Assembly (NCBI GenBank): GCA_036435485.1
Contig: CM071600.1
Coordinates: 51,705,546 to 51,769,545, forward strand
Source: Saposhnikovia divaricata
Taxonomy: Eukaryota; Streptophyta; Magnoliopsida; Apiales; Apiaceae
Length of the DNA stretch: 64,000 nucleotides
Reading direction: 5' to 3'
In this document: positions 11,301 to 20,699 of the stretch, one piece after another
Numbering within the stretch: the first letter of the stretch is position 1
Layout: each line of letters starts with the position of its first letter
Notes under the pieces: generated by a model
The model's database searches: none
What the model saw: only the letters and a program-made list of their open reading frames with translations
Told to the model about the DNA's origin: nothing
Made by a program: the position numbers and the translations under genes

Positions 11301-13122
11301 TCTGATCCACAACTAAGCTTTGAAGTGCTTCAACCGTCAATTGTGGTGGAACAGACCCTGATCCTGAAGCACTGTCATGTTGCACAGGCTTCAGCCATTG
11401 AGACAAAAAGTTAGAGCTAGAGCTAGGCTTGCTAGGCTCCTCAGTTACAGATGCAACTTCTGCAACCGGATGAACAGACTCTACTACTGCTGTCTCCACA
11501 GAAGTGGGATGAGTTACAACAGTAGTTGACACAGGCACAGAGTCTCTAGTAAGAACTAGTGAATCCTCTGTGTTTGTGATGGTGTCATTAGGATATGCCC
11601 CAGCATGCATTCCCTGACCATCCAAATGTGGTACCTGGGTGGTGAGCAAGGTGTCATGCACCAAGTCACTTGAATTCATTGGCTCATCAAAGGAAAAGAA
11701 TTCTTGATGATCAATGCCTTGCTCCTCAATTGCTTGAGTTGCAGGCTTCAAAGAAATATGAGTGGTAGATTCTGAAAGAGAAGTGTGTTGTAGACAAGAT
11801 TTTGGCAACTCCCCCTGAGAAATAGAGGGAGTTTCAGTTATGATGTGCTCTCCACTCAGTGTTGTGCCAGCCTTATCACTCCCTTGTGCTGACTCTGTAC
11901 AGATAGGTGCATTGGGGAGGATGCTTGATTCTATAGATGCATCCTGTTGAGAGGATACATCTAGTGAGCTGTGTGCCCCTGATTTTACAACTTCAGCCAT
12001 TTGAGTGACTGAAGAGGTGGTTTTAGACTTCTTCTTCTTCTTTAGGCTTATGATAGGTAACTCAGGTTTCTCACTTTCTAACCCTAGTTCTACAGCCAAG
12101 GCTGCTTCAGTTAAGATTTCTAAAGGTTCAGAAGCAGCCTGTTTTCTCTTCTTTTTACTAACATCACCCTTTTGAGAGGATGATGCAGTTGGCTCTTTGC
12201 TGGATAGAGTGTTTGGCTGAGGGGGTTGGTTAGCAGGCCTTGGGTTAGCACTTTGTTCTCCTTGCTTAGGCTGTGCTAACTGTGATTTTGAATCAAATAT
12301 TGGCATGTTGTGGGGGTAAGACCTAAACAAACCCTCCATGTGGGGAGTTATGCTAAGTCTTACATCCACATCATTTCTAGTCTCCAAATTACCAAAAATG
12401 AGTTTGGTCATGGACCTAGGATAGCCTATTTTACTCTTATCTACTCCAGGCAATTCAATCAATGAAGCATTTTTAAAGTTAAGTACTGATTGAATAAAGC
12501 GAGGAAAGAAAATTTCATTACCTCTCTTGGCTGTGGTCTGACCAAGTCTCCCATAGAGTTCCTGTAGGATGAGAAGTCCAACATCTATCTTTCTCCCATG
12601 AGCCAAGGCATAGGCAAGCTGCTGCACGGGTGTACTAATCTGATCAAAGCTTGATTTCCGTGCAGTGAATACATGAAGGAGTGTAGCAAATACAAAGCTC
12701 CATTCTTTCCTCAAGAACTTCCTATTCAACTTTCCCAGCTTGATAGTATCAGAGTAGTTGATGAAGTCAAAGAATTCTTCCAACTCATCATTGGAGGCCA
12801 GAGCATCATACGTCCCTTGCTGCATATCCAAGGCTTGATTCATGTCTGCAGTGGTGATAGTGATATCCTCTCCTTGAATCTTGCAGTGAACAATATAAGA
12901 AGTGATAGCATTCTCAAGAGCGATGACCTCCACAGTAGCAGTCCTCCAGAATTGTTCCAATAGATCTATGTACAGAGTTGGGTTGGCTGAGAGCGCACTC
13001 TTGATGTATGATTCAGACAACCACCGAACAAAGCACTTGAAATTGGCATTCGGTGCTTCCACATCACTGGTGATTGCGATGAAATTAGTTTGGGATGGTA
13101 TGGTGAGTTGAGTGTTTGCCAT
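8335..13122 (-). CDS. Extra sense ORF (1595 aa) of the Sire-like element, function unknown
   Basis: An uninterrupted ORF downstream of RNase H. The N-terminal ~230 residues look globular, with NPTLY (47-51) and EQFW (56-59). From memory, similar NPT(I/L)Y...EQFW proteins are common as unnamed ORFs of composite-family copia elements. The middle is Ser/Thr/Pro-rich and probably disordered. Around residues 1220-1270 is a dense Lys/Arg/Asp/Glu tract that could act as a nuclear signal. The C-terminal third is charged and helical, with coiled-coil character. I see no signal peptide or convincing membrane helix, so an envelope-like role is not supported. It stays open although pol is deleted, which suggests recent origin or selection. 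It is in the same position as the additional ORF known in Sireviruses. Confidence 0.75.
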   Translation of the reverse strand: MANTQLTIPSQTNFIAITSDVEAPNANFKCFVRWLSESYIKSALSANPTLYIDLLEQFWRTATVEVIALENAITSYIVHCKIQGEDITITTADMNQALDMQQGTYDALASNDELEEFFDFINYSDTIKLGKLNRKFLRKEWSFVFATLLHVFTARKSSFDQISTPVQQLAYALAHGRKIDVGLLILQELYGRLGQTTAKRGNEIFFPRFIQSVLNFKNASLIELPGVDKSKIGYPRSMTKLIFGNLETRNDVDVRLSITPHMEGLFRSYPHNMPIFDSKSQLAQPKQGEQSANPRPANQPPQPNTLSSKEPTASSSQKGDVSKKKRKQAASEPLEILTEAALAVELGLESEKPELPIISLKKKKKSKTTSSVTQMAEVVKSGAHSSLDVSSQQDASIESSILPNAPICTESAQGSDKAGTTLSGEHIITETPSISQGELPKSCLQHTSLSESTTHISLKPATQAIEEQGIDHQEFFSFDEPMNSSDLVHDTLLTTQVPHLDGQGMHAGAYPNDTITNTEDSLVLTRDSVPVSTTVVTHPTSVETAVVESVHPVAEVASVTEEPSKPSSSSNFLSQWLKPVQHDSASGSGSVPPQLTVEALQSLVVDQIPEFTKIAQHLLTANMPNPDYEAILLCHKEDVELQKEKIIDETERDGNIDAWLQGTNSIPLSEGLQYLREEYITSLGSNAKSLNPTDVFEAVNDSYKGILKAAHYLGKGLKTEINEVCSATTKEVHEIKRTFDAKFPQLETVLKDIRTCNATCTRMDNGLAILKDAVTGLGHKFQSLSDQTTNANAMLRTLFANQYGDKLVTEVPVHKMSRFEVQRLKDQSLSGFKANELFIKVDTLEKEVVSLHKSNAHLTDTVTTLTEQLTTQATTTADVLLHQQSMLSAMMKHMGLPLPDESSTPKVSPTVPVSVNKPKGEKRISKNSNPKGERPLEKGIKITEGGHQRTLKSTTHVPGKGKDKVDEPPKPPTSLPVVTLPTVHITTPDGQRQSITTTVVAGSMPSDKPQISISKSAKPVEVKVVTEAKLQEIANSNVYHDDAFLELLKVSREQAGDALLYHESLKSQIDCLTVVPRRLNDLWLKEILMVGKNKIWHLTINTLQSLKHSEVNVLLGLIEKGNENNKSLHDDLRNGQPSRLPEVFTDPRTIIYQAGTRIEDIKQLVIPKHLTPQNKNLIIAIIEKLIKKKGSRTAEELEAISYLRSYIATGIVSETAKFNPSKDQDKDEDKSDGRRRHHRSNKGDEDKKKKKDNEKRKNDDDQGKGSERKSGRQQASGIADSNLTTTQDSKSRVNAASSDLSKFASMASATVLPPQEEKKIQVKKPSVCFKKQTANGILQWSTNKGHILLPSNHVKRIKFKQAARKSKPTTSKTLTIYPGLKLQPLDEDYDVDQLQFLQAQRIYHVAIVDNCLEIKYSDGREEKFKQGGCQHWGKLYDIERIIALLSSEDKVERVWKLELIDFVKMKRDHEEKVRKECFEKWLAREREIERLESEAEKLRKKGLCRVQFNPYMVKYRRRNGNQVNIRMNLLNHYPANILEPVLEDFKDSILLEELDAMAEIIKAMDENTRKEKERREKEYDEFQAKAMERESKDNG

Positions 13123-13963
13123 TTGGGTAGAGAAGAAAAGAGAATTAGGATTGAAGAAGAAATTCGCAGTTAGGGTTTTTCAGAGGTTTCAGGAGTTGAG
13201 ATGCTTGAGAAATCGAACGAAATGAATTGAATAGTTGTGAAGTTGTATATGTATATATATGAATGTCTTGAGTTGTCGATAGATAAGTGTTCTGTAGCGA
13301 CAAGTCATTCGAGAAGTATGAAACAACTATTAGAGAAGTCAAGAAAGGCTTATTCGATATCTCAGGCAGTTTTTAACTCACAGCTGGCAGTGATTTAACT
13401 CAGAAAATAATTCAAAGTTAAGAATATGTTTTTATGAGTGAAATGAAGGTTTGAATATAAATCCAAAAAGCGATTAAGTGTCAGCGAAAAATCAGCCTTT
13501 TCAAATGATTCGATAACTCAAATGCAGTATTCGAGAACTCTATCATTAGAGAACTAAAATACTCTATTCGAGAACTCAAAGTGTGCTATTCGATTTCTCT
13601 AAAAGACACTATTCGAGAACTCAAGAGGGTTCTAGATAGGCCTATTCGAGAACTCGAGCCATGACAAAACAATGAACCATTCGAGAAGTCTGACTTATCG
13701 AACTATACTTTTCACTCATAAAATTCAATTTTCACTATCTTTTAAAATTTACCAGAAATATTCACTGAAGAATATTCTACTAAATTAAATAGTGATTTTC
13801 TCAAAATTTCACAGAAATTTCAAGCTAAAGATGTATGATTTTCAACATATGCAGCATTGTGGAATATTTATACATCATACTCCAGCCAATACTTACTTCA
13901 GAAATATTGGGCATTTGATAAAGTAAGTATTTACTGCTGCAACAATCTAGTTGATATATTCAC
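13123..13963. other. Spacer between extra ORF and RNase H, with repeated ATTCGAGAACTC motifs
   Basis: Non-coding. Between about 13300 and 13700 it carries several copies of ATTCGAGAAC/ATTCGAGAAG and close variants. This is the reverse complement of the motif clustered in the LTRs. It probably supplies the leader of the extra ORF. Confidence 0.6.
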
Positions 13964-15055
13964 TTAGCCAGAATTCGAAGAATTCAGCAATCCAATCTCA
14001 CTGACCAGCCTAGTGAAGGTGGCTTCATCTAATGGCTTAGTGAATATGTCAGCTAGTTGTTTTTCTGTAGAAACATAATGCAACTCAATGGTTCCATTAG
14101 TTGCATGTTCTCTAATGAAATGATATCTGATGTCAATGTGCTTTGTCTTAGAATGATTGACAGGATTGGCAACTATAGAGATTGCACTTGTGTTGTCACA
14201 CATGATGGGAATTCTTTCCAACACAAGTCCATAATCTCTAAGTTGGTTTCTAATCCAAAGCACTTGAGCACAGCAACTTCCAGCAGCTATGTATTCAGCT
14301 TCAGCTGTGGAAGTTGACACAGATTGTTGTTTCTTGCTGTACCAAGAGACTAACCTTTGTCCAAGAAACTGGCAGCTACCTGATGTGCTTTTCCTGTCCA
14401 CTCTGCATCCAGCATAATCAGCATCAGAATAACCAACCAGATTGAACCCTGTGTCCTTAGGATACCATAACCCCAAGTTTGGTGTGCCTTTCAGATATTT
14501 GAAGATCCTTTTTATTGCTATCATGTGTGATTCCTTTGGGTTTGATTGAAACCTTGCACATAAGCATGTAGCAAACATGATATCTGGCCTACTAGCAGTG
14601 AGGTAGAGTAGAGAACCAACCATGCCTCTGTAGATTGAGATATCTACCTTTTTGCCCTTAGCGTCATCATCTAACTTGGTGGCAGTGGCCATGGGTGTCT
14701 TTGCAGGTGAACATTCTTCCAAATCAAATTTCTTCAGTAAATCTTTAATGTATTTGGTTTGACTTATAAAAATGCCATCCTTCCTTTGACTAACTTGCAG
14801 TCCAAGAAAGAATGTTAATTCTCCCATCATACTCATCTCATATCTGCTTTGCATGAGCTTAGAGAATTTTTCACACAGCTTCTCATTTGTAGAGCCAAAT
14901 ATGATATCATCCACATAGATTTGAACTAGGATAATATCATCATCATGTTTCTTGTAGAACAGTGTCTTGTCCAGTGTGCCTCTAGTGAATTGATTCTCCA
15001 GTAGAAATTGTGATAGTGTGTCATACCATGCCCTAGGAGCTTGCTTGAGTCCATA
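13964..15055 (-). pseudogene. copia RT (C-terminal part) and RNase H, 5'-truncated
   Basis: The open frame starts at a deletion junction near 15055 with the conserved RT motif YGLKQAPRAWYD. It carries the catalytic YVDD (14906-14917) and the RNase H block, including DADYAG, the copia signature RKSTSG, STAEAEY and a C-terminal KTKHIDIRYHF. It ends at a normal stop. The N-terminal RT motifs and the whole integrase are absent, and there is no natural start codon, so no functional polymerase is made. The catalytic residues that remain are intact. Confidence 0.85.
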
Positions 15056-15447
15056 TTGGCTACAAACAGGCTTCCCTTCCTTACTCCAGACAGAGCAAAA
15101 TCACCAGTCTTCTTGTGGGTGATCAAACATTCATCTTTGTCAAAGTTCACTTTGAAGCCTCTGTCAGTGAATTGACCAACACTCAGTAGATTATGCTTGA
15201 GCCCCTTGACCAGTGCTACATTCTCAATGATGACATTTCCAATTTCCAACTTGCCATATCCCAGTGTGTTGCCAATGCTGTCATCTCCAAAAGCAACCAT
15301 TGGGCCAGCCTTTTCCTCATACTGTGATAGCAGGGCCATATCACCAGTCATATGATTTGAGCATCCACTGTCCAAAATCCACATGACCTTCTTTTTACTT
15401 TCTTTGCCCTGCAAACACAAAAGTATTACTTCTCCTTTGGTACCCAA
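14926..15447 (-). pseudogene. copia aspartic protease fragment, fused out of frame to RT
   Basis: It opens just before the gag stop, in another frame. It contains WILDSGCSNHMTGD, the copia protease active site (DSG), followed by KGLKHNLLSVGQ, typical of the protease/GAG-pre-integrase junction. After KGSLFVANMDS the expected integrase is missing and the sequence continues as RT read in the wrong frame until a stop. Confidence 0.8.
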
Positions 15448-17927
15448 ACGAGTTTGGGTCCATGTGACTTAGTGACAGTTTTATCAAAATCAGCATGCTT
15501 ATCAGTTTTCTTGATGTTGGTCTTCTTGTCACTGTTGGGAGTCTTAGAATCAGGGTTCTTAGACTTAGGTGACAGAGGTACCTTCCTAACTTTAGGAGGA
15601 CTTGAAGACTTTGTCCTTGTGTAGTGTGTGTGAACATTATGATTGATACAGCCCTCCATGAATTGTCTTCTCAAATTAAAACAACTAGTCATCACATTCA
15701 TGTTACATGGCATACAATCAAGTTTATCACAGAAAGGAGAGTCTCTATGTCTTAAAGGCACAGAGCAATCATAGAATGGTTTAGCAACACTACCAGATGG
15801 TTTCTTGCAAGCATGAGTCAAATGATTAGAGCTAAAACAGTTTTGACAAACTTTCCTAGGGGCATTTGGCACATAAGCATAGTTGTTATCTTTGTTAATC
15901 CCTAATTTGCCATTCCTGTTTGGTCTCTTATTAGTCACTTTCTTCTTAGTCTCATAATTTCCAGCTGAAACAAAATTTACAGATTTCTCAAGTCTAGGTC
16001 TACCTCCTACTGGCTCCTTGGCTTTGGTTTTGACATTCTTACTCTCAGAGGATGCTTGTTGTTCATTTGATTGTGCCTCATCTTCATCCTCCAACATTTG
16101 CTTGATGAGTAAGGCATCCTCATCAATCTCAAGTGTCGGTGTTTTAAATATTGGATTCTCAGTCTTTTTCAAAACCTGAGGCACCTCCTCTTGAACAACA
16201 ATGTCATCTTCAATGACTGCATAGCCTTTCCTCTGTTTAAGAGTGTCATAATCAAGTCCAATGGCAGCCTTAGGTCTAGCTAGATTTTTCTCATGATAAG
16301 ACTGCAATAGACTAGAGGAATTCTTAAATGTTTTCAACTTAAATTCATTTTCAGCTAATTCATCCCTAAGAGCTTTCTCAACTTGACTAGCACATAGAAC
16401 TTTATTCTTTAGATACTCAATCTCTTGTTTAAGATTTTCTATTTGCACAGTAGTTAGCTCTAGTTCCTCATTTCTCTTATTTAACAATTCATTCCTAGTA
16501 GACAGTTTAGCAATTTCTTCATTAGCAGCAGTCATACTAGTATGAATGTTAAACATCTCAACGGATAGTTGTTCAACCAAAGATTTATATTCAGAAACAG
16601 ACATGTCTATGGTAGTGAGAGATGGTACCTGTGAGTCTGATGCAGATGGTTCTTCCTTGGAATTGGCCATCAAGGCATAGTTGCAGAATTCTTGTTCTTC
16701 CCCATCACTGTCAGAATCATCCCAACACTTCCCTTCAGCTATGTAAGCCTTACCTGGTGTCTGCTTCTTTAGAAGGGCCTCATACTTAGCTTCAAGCTCA
16801 AGAAACTCCTTATCCTTCTTTTTAGGCTTCTTGCATTCACTGGCAAAATGCCCTAGGTCATTGCATCTGTAACATCTTACAGATGACCTATCCACATAGC
16901 TGGTTTTGAATCTGTTCTTGTTTGTTTTCATAGGTGCCTTGCCCTTGTTGAATGAATGATTTTGAGGTCTAGGCTTGAAGGGCTGATTCCTCTTGAATCT
17001 GATGTTTGGAAATTTTCTAGCCATAAAAGCATATGATGTATTTTCCATGCCATCCAGCTCTTCAAGAGTGTAGAACTCATCTTCTTCCTTGTCATCAGCA
17101 GGTTCAGTCACTACTTCCTCAGTTTCTTCATCATCTACTATCTCTTCTATTCTCAGCTGACTTGCAGATGCTTCCAGGTCTTGAATAGATTTGTTGACAA
17201 TCAAGGCACAGGATGTATTTATCATTCTGCCTTGGTTAGCTTGGATAGCCCTCTTTTGAAGCAACTCAAGCTCGTGTGTCTTTAAAACCCCATAGAGCAC
17301 ATCATACGTGACTTTGTTCAAATCTCTTTCTCTTAGGGATATGACCCTTTGCTCTAGATGGTTTGGTGACGATAGTAGAAACTTCATATTTAATTCCTTA
17401 GTGCTGTAAACCTTCCCATTCATTTGGAGCTCAGTCACCAGCTTGTGAAATCTTTCAAACATATCAGTGATACTTTCCTTGGGCTGTGCCATGAACGCCT
17501 CATACTGTGTGACCAGTATCTGTTTCTTATTTTCTCTTACCTCCTCTGTCCCTTCACATAACACCTCGATGTGATTCCACATGTCCTTGGCTGATCTGCA
17601 TGATGCTACGTTGGCAAACATCGACATATCCAAGGAGTCTATGATTAACAACATGAGGTGGCTGTCTAGGGCAATCTTTTCCTTCTCTGAGTCCGTCCAT
17701 TTGGATGGCTCTTTTGGAACGTATAATCTAGGAATGACTACTGCGCCCACTGTGGATTCAGCAACTTCTTGTTGTGGTATGAATGGACCATTCTTGAGAA
17801 TGTCAGGGTAGAGAGGATTGGCAGCTTTGATGAACAACAGCATTTTTATTTTCCAGAGGTTGTAATTCTCTTTGTCGAACTTAGGGACCTTTACCGTACC
17901 TATAGTCTTTGGTGTATTCGAACTCAT
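15426..17927 (-). CDS. Gag polyprotein of the Sire-like element (833 aa)
   Basis: Starts 30 bp after the primer binding site. The N-terminal ~230 residues match the DUF4219/UBN2 type of copia gag (FDKENYNLWKIKMLLFI, then AKDMWNHIEVLCEG). Two zinc knuckles of the CX2CX4HX4C type follow: CYRCNDLGHFASEC and CQNCFSSNHLTHAC. Between them lies an acidic, coiled-coil-like region. The protein ends WVPKEK and overlaps the protease ORF in another frame; a stop or frame change at this point is known for Sireviruses. Gag would form the virus-like particle that packages element RNA. The ORF is intact, so this copy could supply Gag. Confidence 0.88.
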   Translation of the reverse strand: MSSNTPKTIGTVKVPKFDKENYNLWKIKMLLFIKAANPLYPDILKNGPFIPQQEVAESTVGAVVIPRLYVPKEPSKWTDSEKEKIALDSHLMLLIIDSLDMSMFANVASCRSAKDMWNHIEVLCEGTEEVRENKKQILVTQYEAFMAQPKESITDMFERFHKLVTELQMNGKVYSTKELNMKFLLSSPNHLEQRVISLRERDLNKVTYDVLYGVLKTHELELLQKRAIQANQGRMINTSCALIVNKSIQDLEASASQLRIEEIVDDEETEEVVTEPADDKEEDEFYTLEELDGMENTSYAFMARKFPNIRFKRNQPFKPRPQNHSFNKGKAPMKTNKNRFKTSYVDRSSVRCYRCNDLGHFASECKKPKKKDKEFLELEAKYEALLKKQTPGKAYIAEGKCWDDSDSDGEEQEFCNYALMANSKEEPSASDSQVPSLTTIDMSVSEYKSLVEQLSVEMFNIHTSMTAANEEIAKLSTRNELLNKRNEELELTTVQIENLKQEIEYLKNKVLCASQVEKALRDELAENEFKLKTFKNSSSLLQSYHEKNLARPKAAIGLDYDTLKQRKGYAVIEDDIVVQEEVPQVLKKTENPIFKTPTLEIDEDALLIKQMLEDEDEAQSNEQQASSESKNVKTKAKEPVGGRPRLEKSVNFVSAGNYETKKKVTNKRPNRNGKLGINKDNNYAYVPNAPRKVCQNCFSSNHLTHACKKPSGSVAKPFYDCSVPLRHRDSPFCDKLDCMPCNMNVMTSCFNLRRQFMEGCINHNVHTHYTRTKSSSPPKVRKVPLSPKSKNPDSKTPNSDKKTNIKKTDKHADFDKTVTKSHGPKLVWVPKEK

Positions 17928-17957
17928 GATCGTTTTCTGTTTAGATTAAACAGCCTG

Positions 17958-17969
17958 CTCTGATACCAC
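17958..17969 (-). other. Primer binding site (initiator Met tRNA)
   Basis: The minus strand reads TGGTATCAGAGC, two bases after the 5' LTR end. This is the standard site for tRNA-iMet priming in plant copia and gypsy elements. Confidence 0.85.
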
Positions 17970-17971
17970 TT

Positions 17972-19167
17972 GTTGAGTATTGAATACAGTAAAAGAATAC
18001 AGAGGGGGGGGGGGGTGAATGGATTCTTGAATTTTTCTTCGTTCTTGAATCTTTGTAACAAGATAAGTGATGAGTGTGTGAGATATGAAGATGCGGATAA
18101 TTAAAGACAAACACAACACAATATCACTTTAATCTAATACTTTATTAGATAAAGATTTTGCTACAATCTGTGAATACAAATGATAGTATTCTCAGCTTCG
18201 TTTTTCTCAGAGAGATATTTTCTGGATATTTTTGAGAAACTTCAAAACCTTAACAGCTAAGGAAGTAAGGCTGTATCCTTATAGACATGGATACAGCCAC
18301 TTGCTACAAATGAGGTAGGTAAAACAAAAGCACTTTCCAGTCTGTCTATCTCATTTTAGTAAGAGTCCAAACGGCTACAGATTTGACTTTGAAAAGCCTG
18401 TTTAGATCCACTTCTTCAGCTCCTTGTCCCTTGTCTTATCTCTCCAAGCTTCTTTGTAGGCTTTCCAGCATGCTTTATAGGACAGAGTCAAATAAAGTAT
18501 CCTGGCTTGTTGCAGGTTTCTGACTTGTACAATTCTTCAGTATTTTGTCCTCAAGAATGTATTCGAGAAGTGACTAAGTGAGTGATTCGAGAACTGGAGT
18601 TGACTTGATTGATAACTCTGAGTTCTCGAATAGTGTTATCTTGACATATCGAATCACTTCTCGAATAGCTCTTTTCTCTGGGACTCCTTGAGATATCGAA
18701 TAGAGCATTTTGACATATCGAATCCCTGAGGTATCGAATAGAGCATTTTGACATATCGAATCCCTGAGATATCGAATAGCATATTGAGAGATATCGAATA
18801 GTGTCTTCTGAGATATCGAACTCCAGACTTCTCGAATGCTAGACTTCTCGAATAGACAAATGTACTTCTCGAATTAGTACTTAGGCAATTTCTTCATTTC
18901 TTCAATTCTTCAAATCCCAACTGTGATTATTTGACAGTCTTCATTTCCTTGCTTGAGGCATGAACCTTAGAACTTCTTTCAAGCTTAATTCTTGACTTAG
19001 TAGGTACAGTTACACAGATAGAATTTGATGCCTATTACATAGTGCAAACAAGTAGAAACTCTACAACTAGAGGTTCCCTCAGTTAAGAGGTCATGTAGGT
19101 AATGCATAGCATTACACATACTTAGGCTTGTTATTAGATGTATTCAGGCATGCCTCTGTGACTAACA
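17972..19167 (-). repeat. 5' LTR of the Sire-like element
   Basis: Nearly identical to 6980-8175. Visible differences include a 12-G rather than an 11-G run, CAGCC versus CACCC near 18297, and CTCGAATTAG versus CTCAAATTAG near 18867. Confidence 0.9.
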
Positions 19168-19792
19168 GAATCAACAAAACAATCAACAAAATTTGTTGAG
19201 TAATTTTGTCGAACAGATAGAGTTAGAGAAGAATTGTACAAAATCGCTAATTGTGAGATATAGAACAATTAAATCTCAAGAATTAGAATAAAACTCAGAA
19301 TCAACAAAAGTACATAACAATAACAAGAATTAGTATTTGTGACTTGGAACAAACAGATCAAAGACAATACGTATATGAGTGTTTGTAAGTATATGTCAAT
19401 GAAAATCAGAACATTAACAAAAAAATTCACAGATTCACAAATTTTCGATCGATTCAATCACACAAATGATGAATCACAATGAGAACAGAAGAAATTTGTG
19501 CAAAACTACGCAAGATATGCGAAGATCAATACGAGAAAACGCTCACTTTCGATCGATTGTTCAGTGAAATCGATCGATTTACGAAGAAGAACACACAGCA
19601 GAACACGTAGTACGCAGAAGAACACAATCAGGTCATCATCCTTTTGAATCCTTGCTGAACGAAGCAAATGAAGCTTTCGAACGAAGCTTTAATGGCGGAA
19701 ACGATCGGAGATCGAAGACGAAGAGCAGCGCCTATATAACACACCAGAAATTACGGAACAAACGAGCAATCAACGAAGAATCGTTACTCGAT
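19168..19792. other. Leader region of the outer LTR element
   Basis: Internal DNA between the nested element and the outer primer site. It has several TCGATCGATT-type motifs and no long ORF; on the minus strand it is the untranslated leader. Confidence 0.6.
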
Positions 19793-19804
19793 GCTCTGAT
19801 ACCA
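19793..19804 (-). other. Primer binding site of outer element
   Basis: The minus strand reads TGGTATCAGAGC and directly abuts the LTR, consistent with tRNA-iMet priming. Confidence 0.85.
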
Positions 19805-20061
19805 TGTTAATTTTGTTGATCCTCCATTGATGGAGGTAAACAAGCAGCAAGTATTAACAGAATCAACATAGGGAGAAGATAGAACAAAGAGAAGTAACTG
19901 TATTTGTATTTACATTTTAACAGAAACGGTTACAAAACTTGAGACTACATTGTGACTTAACAACTTGACTAACAGAACAATAGAATGGAACTATATATAG
20001 ACGAATGCTCTAACTGATGTGGCAAGTGCTAGCTGGACATGAGATGGACTATATCTCAACA
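19805..20061 (-). repeat. 5' LTR of outer element
   Basis: A 257-bp LTR without the MITE seen in its partner. It is followed by the CAGCC target duplication. Confidence 0.85.
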
Positions 20062-20347
20062 CAGCCGACAGCACCGTTGGCACTGTCTGGTGGACTGTTT
20101 GCTCCGATGTATGCAGATGGGGGTATTGGTTTAGTGGGGGCAGTGGCGGAACGAGAACTTCAAAAGACTGCAGGCACTGAAATATATAATCAGTAATTTT
20201 CATTGATATTCCAAGATCTATAGGGACTGAAAAATAATACCAATGATTTTTTTTCATGGCCAACCGGACTCAAAAATTTCTAAATGGTATTTCAGGACAA
20301 ACTCAAGCTTCGGTTTGCACTTTGCACTAGTAGTGTAGCGCTTCCCC

Positions 20348-20699
20348 AGTTCCGGCTTACCACCACTAAGAAGGGAGTTGCTTGGTCACCAAAGATTACC
20401 TTGTAATCTTTAGTGTGTAAGTTTTTTATGTACCAGAATATCAGAATTGTGCAATGTCAGTTACAGTATTTATGATGAGAACTATTTCTCCAAAAAAGTT
20501 CTTCATCAACAAGATTTTATGAGATCTTTCATACAAGTAGAGATGTTCAAAAAGCATGAAGCCCGAAATTCGGCCCCGTCCGATCCGAAGAAAAGCCCGA
20601 AAAGCTCGACTCGAAAAAAGCCCGGCCCGATGGCCTAAGACGGGCCTCCTATTTCTCATCAAGCCCGGCCCGACCCGAAGCCCGAAAAGCTCGATTAAA
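20348..20699. repeat. Tandem duplication, unit 1 (flank plus hAT 5' end)
   Basis: The AGTTCCGGCTTACCACCACT block and the ~190 bp after it recur 352 bp downstream with few differences. The unit includes the target sequence CATACAAG and a truncated copy of the hAT left end (from 20538, TAGAGATGTTCAAAAAGC). Confidence 0.8.

Larger units (their letters stand above)
6980..19167 (-). mobile_element. Sire/Maximus-like Ty1/copia retrotransposon, pol-deleted, with an extra ORF
   Basis: Two roughly 1.2-kb LTRs are nearly identical (only a few substitutions seen), and GAATC is duplicated at 6975-6979 and 19168-19172, so the insertion is young. The minus-strand order is LTR, initiator-Met primer site, a large gag with two CCHC knuckles, a protease fragment, the end of RT with RNase H, a 1595-codon extra ORF, a polypurine tract and the second LTR. 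Long LTRs, the UBN2-type gag and a sense-strand ORF after RNase H are traits of the Sirevirus group. The integrase and most of RT are missing, so the copy cannot move on its own. Confidence 0.9.
5394..20061 (-). mobile_element. Non-autonomous LTR retrotransposon (outer element of a nest)
   Basis: Two direct LTRs (5394-5859 and 19805-20061) start TGTTAATTTTGTTGATC and end ATATCTCAACA on the plus strand. They are flanked by the 5-bp duplication CAGCC (5389-5393 and 20062-20066). On the minus strand, TGGTATCAGAGC directly abuts the right LTR (primer binding site), and a GAGGGGGGA polypurine tract abuts the left one. Once the nested element at 6980-19167 is discounted, only about 1.75 kb of internal DNA remains. 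I see no gag or pol in it, so this looks like a small non-coding element mobilised in trans. Confidence 0.85.

Noticed and set aside
8335..13122. Envelope-like glycoprotein
   Set aside because: No signal peptide, no convincing membrane helix and no cysteine pattern were seen in the ORF. The highly charged makeup suggests an internal protein.
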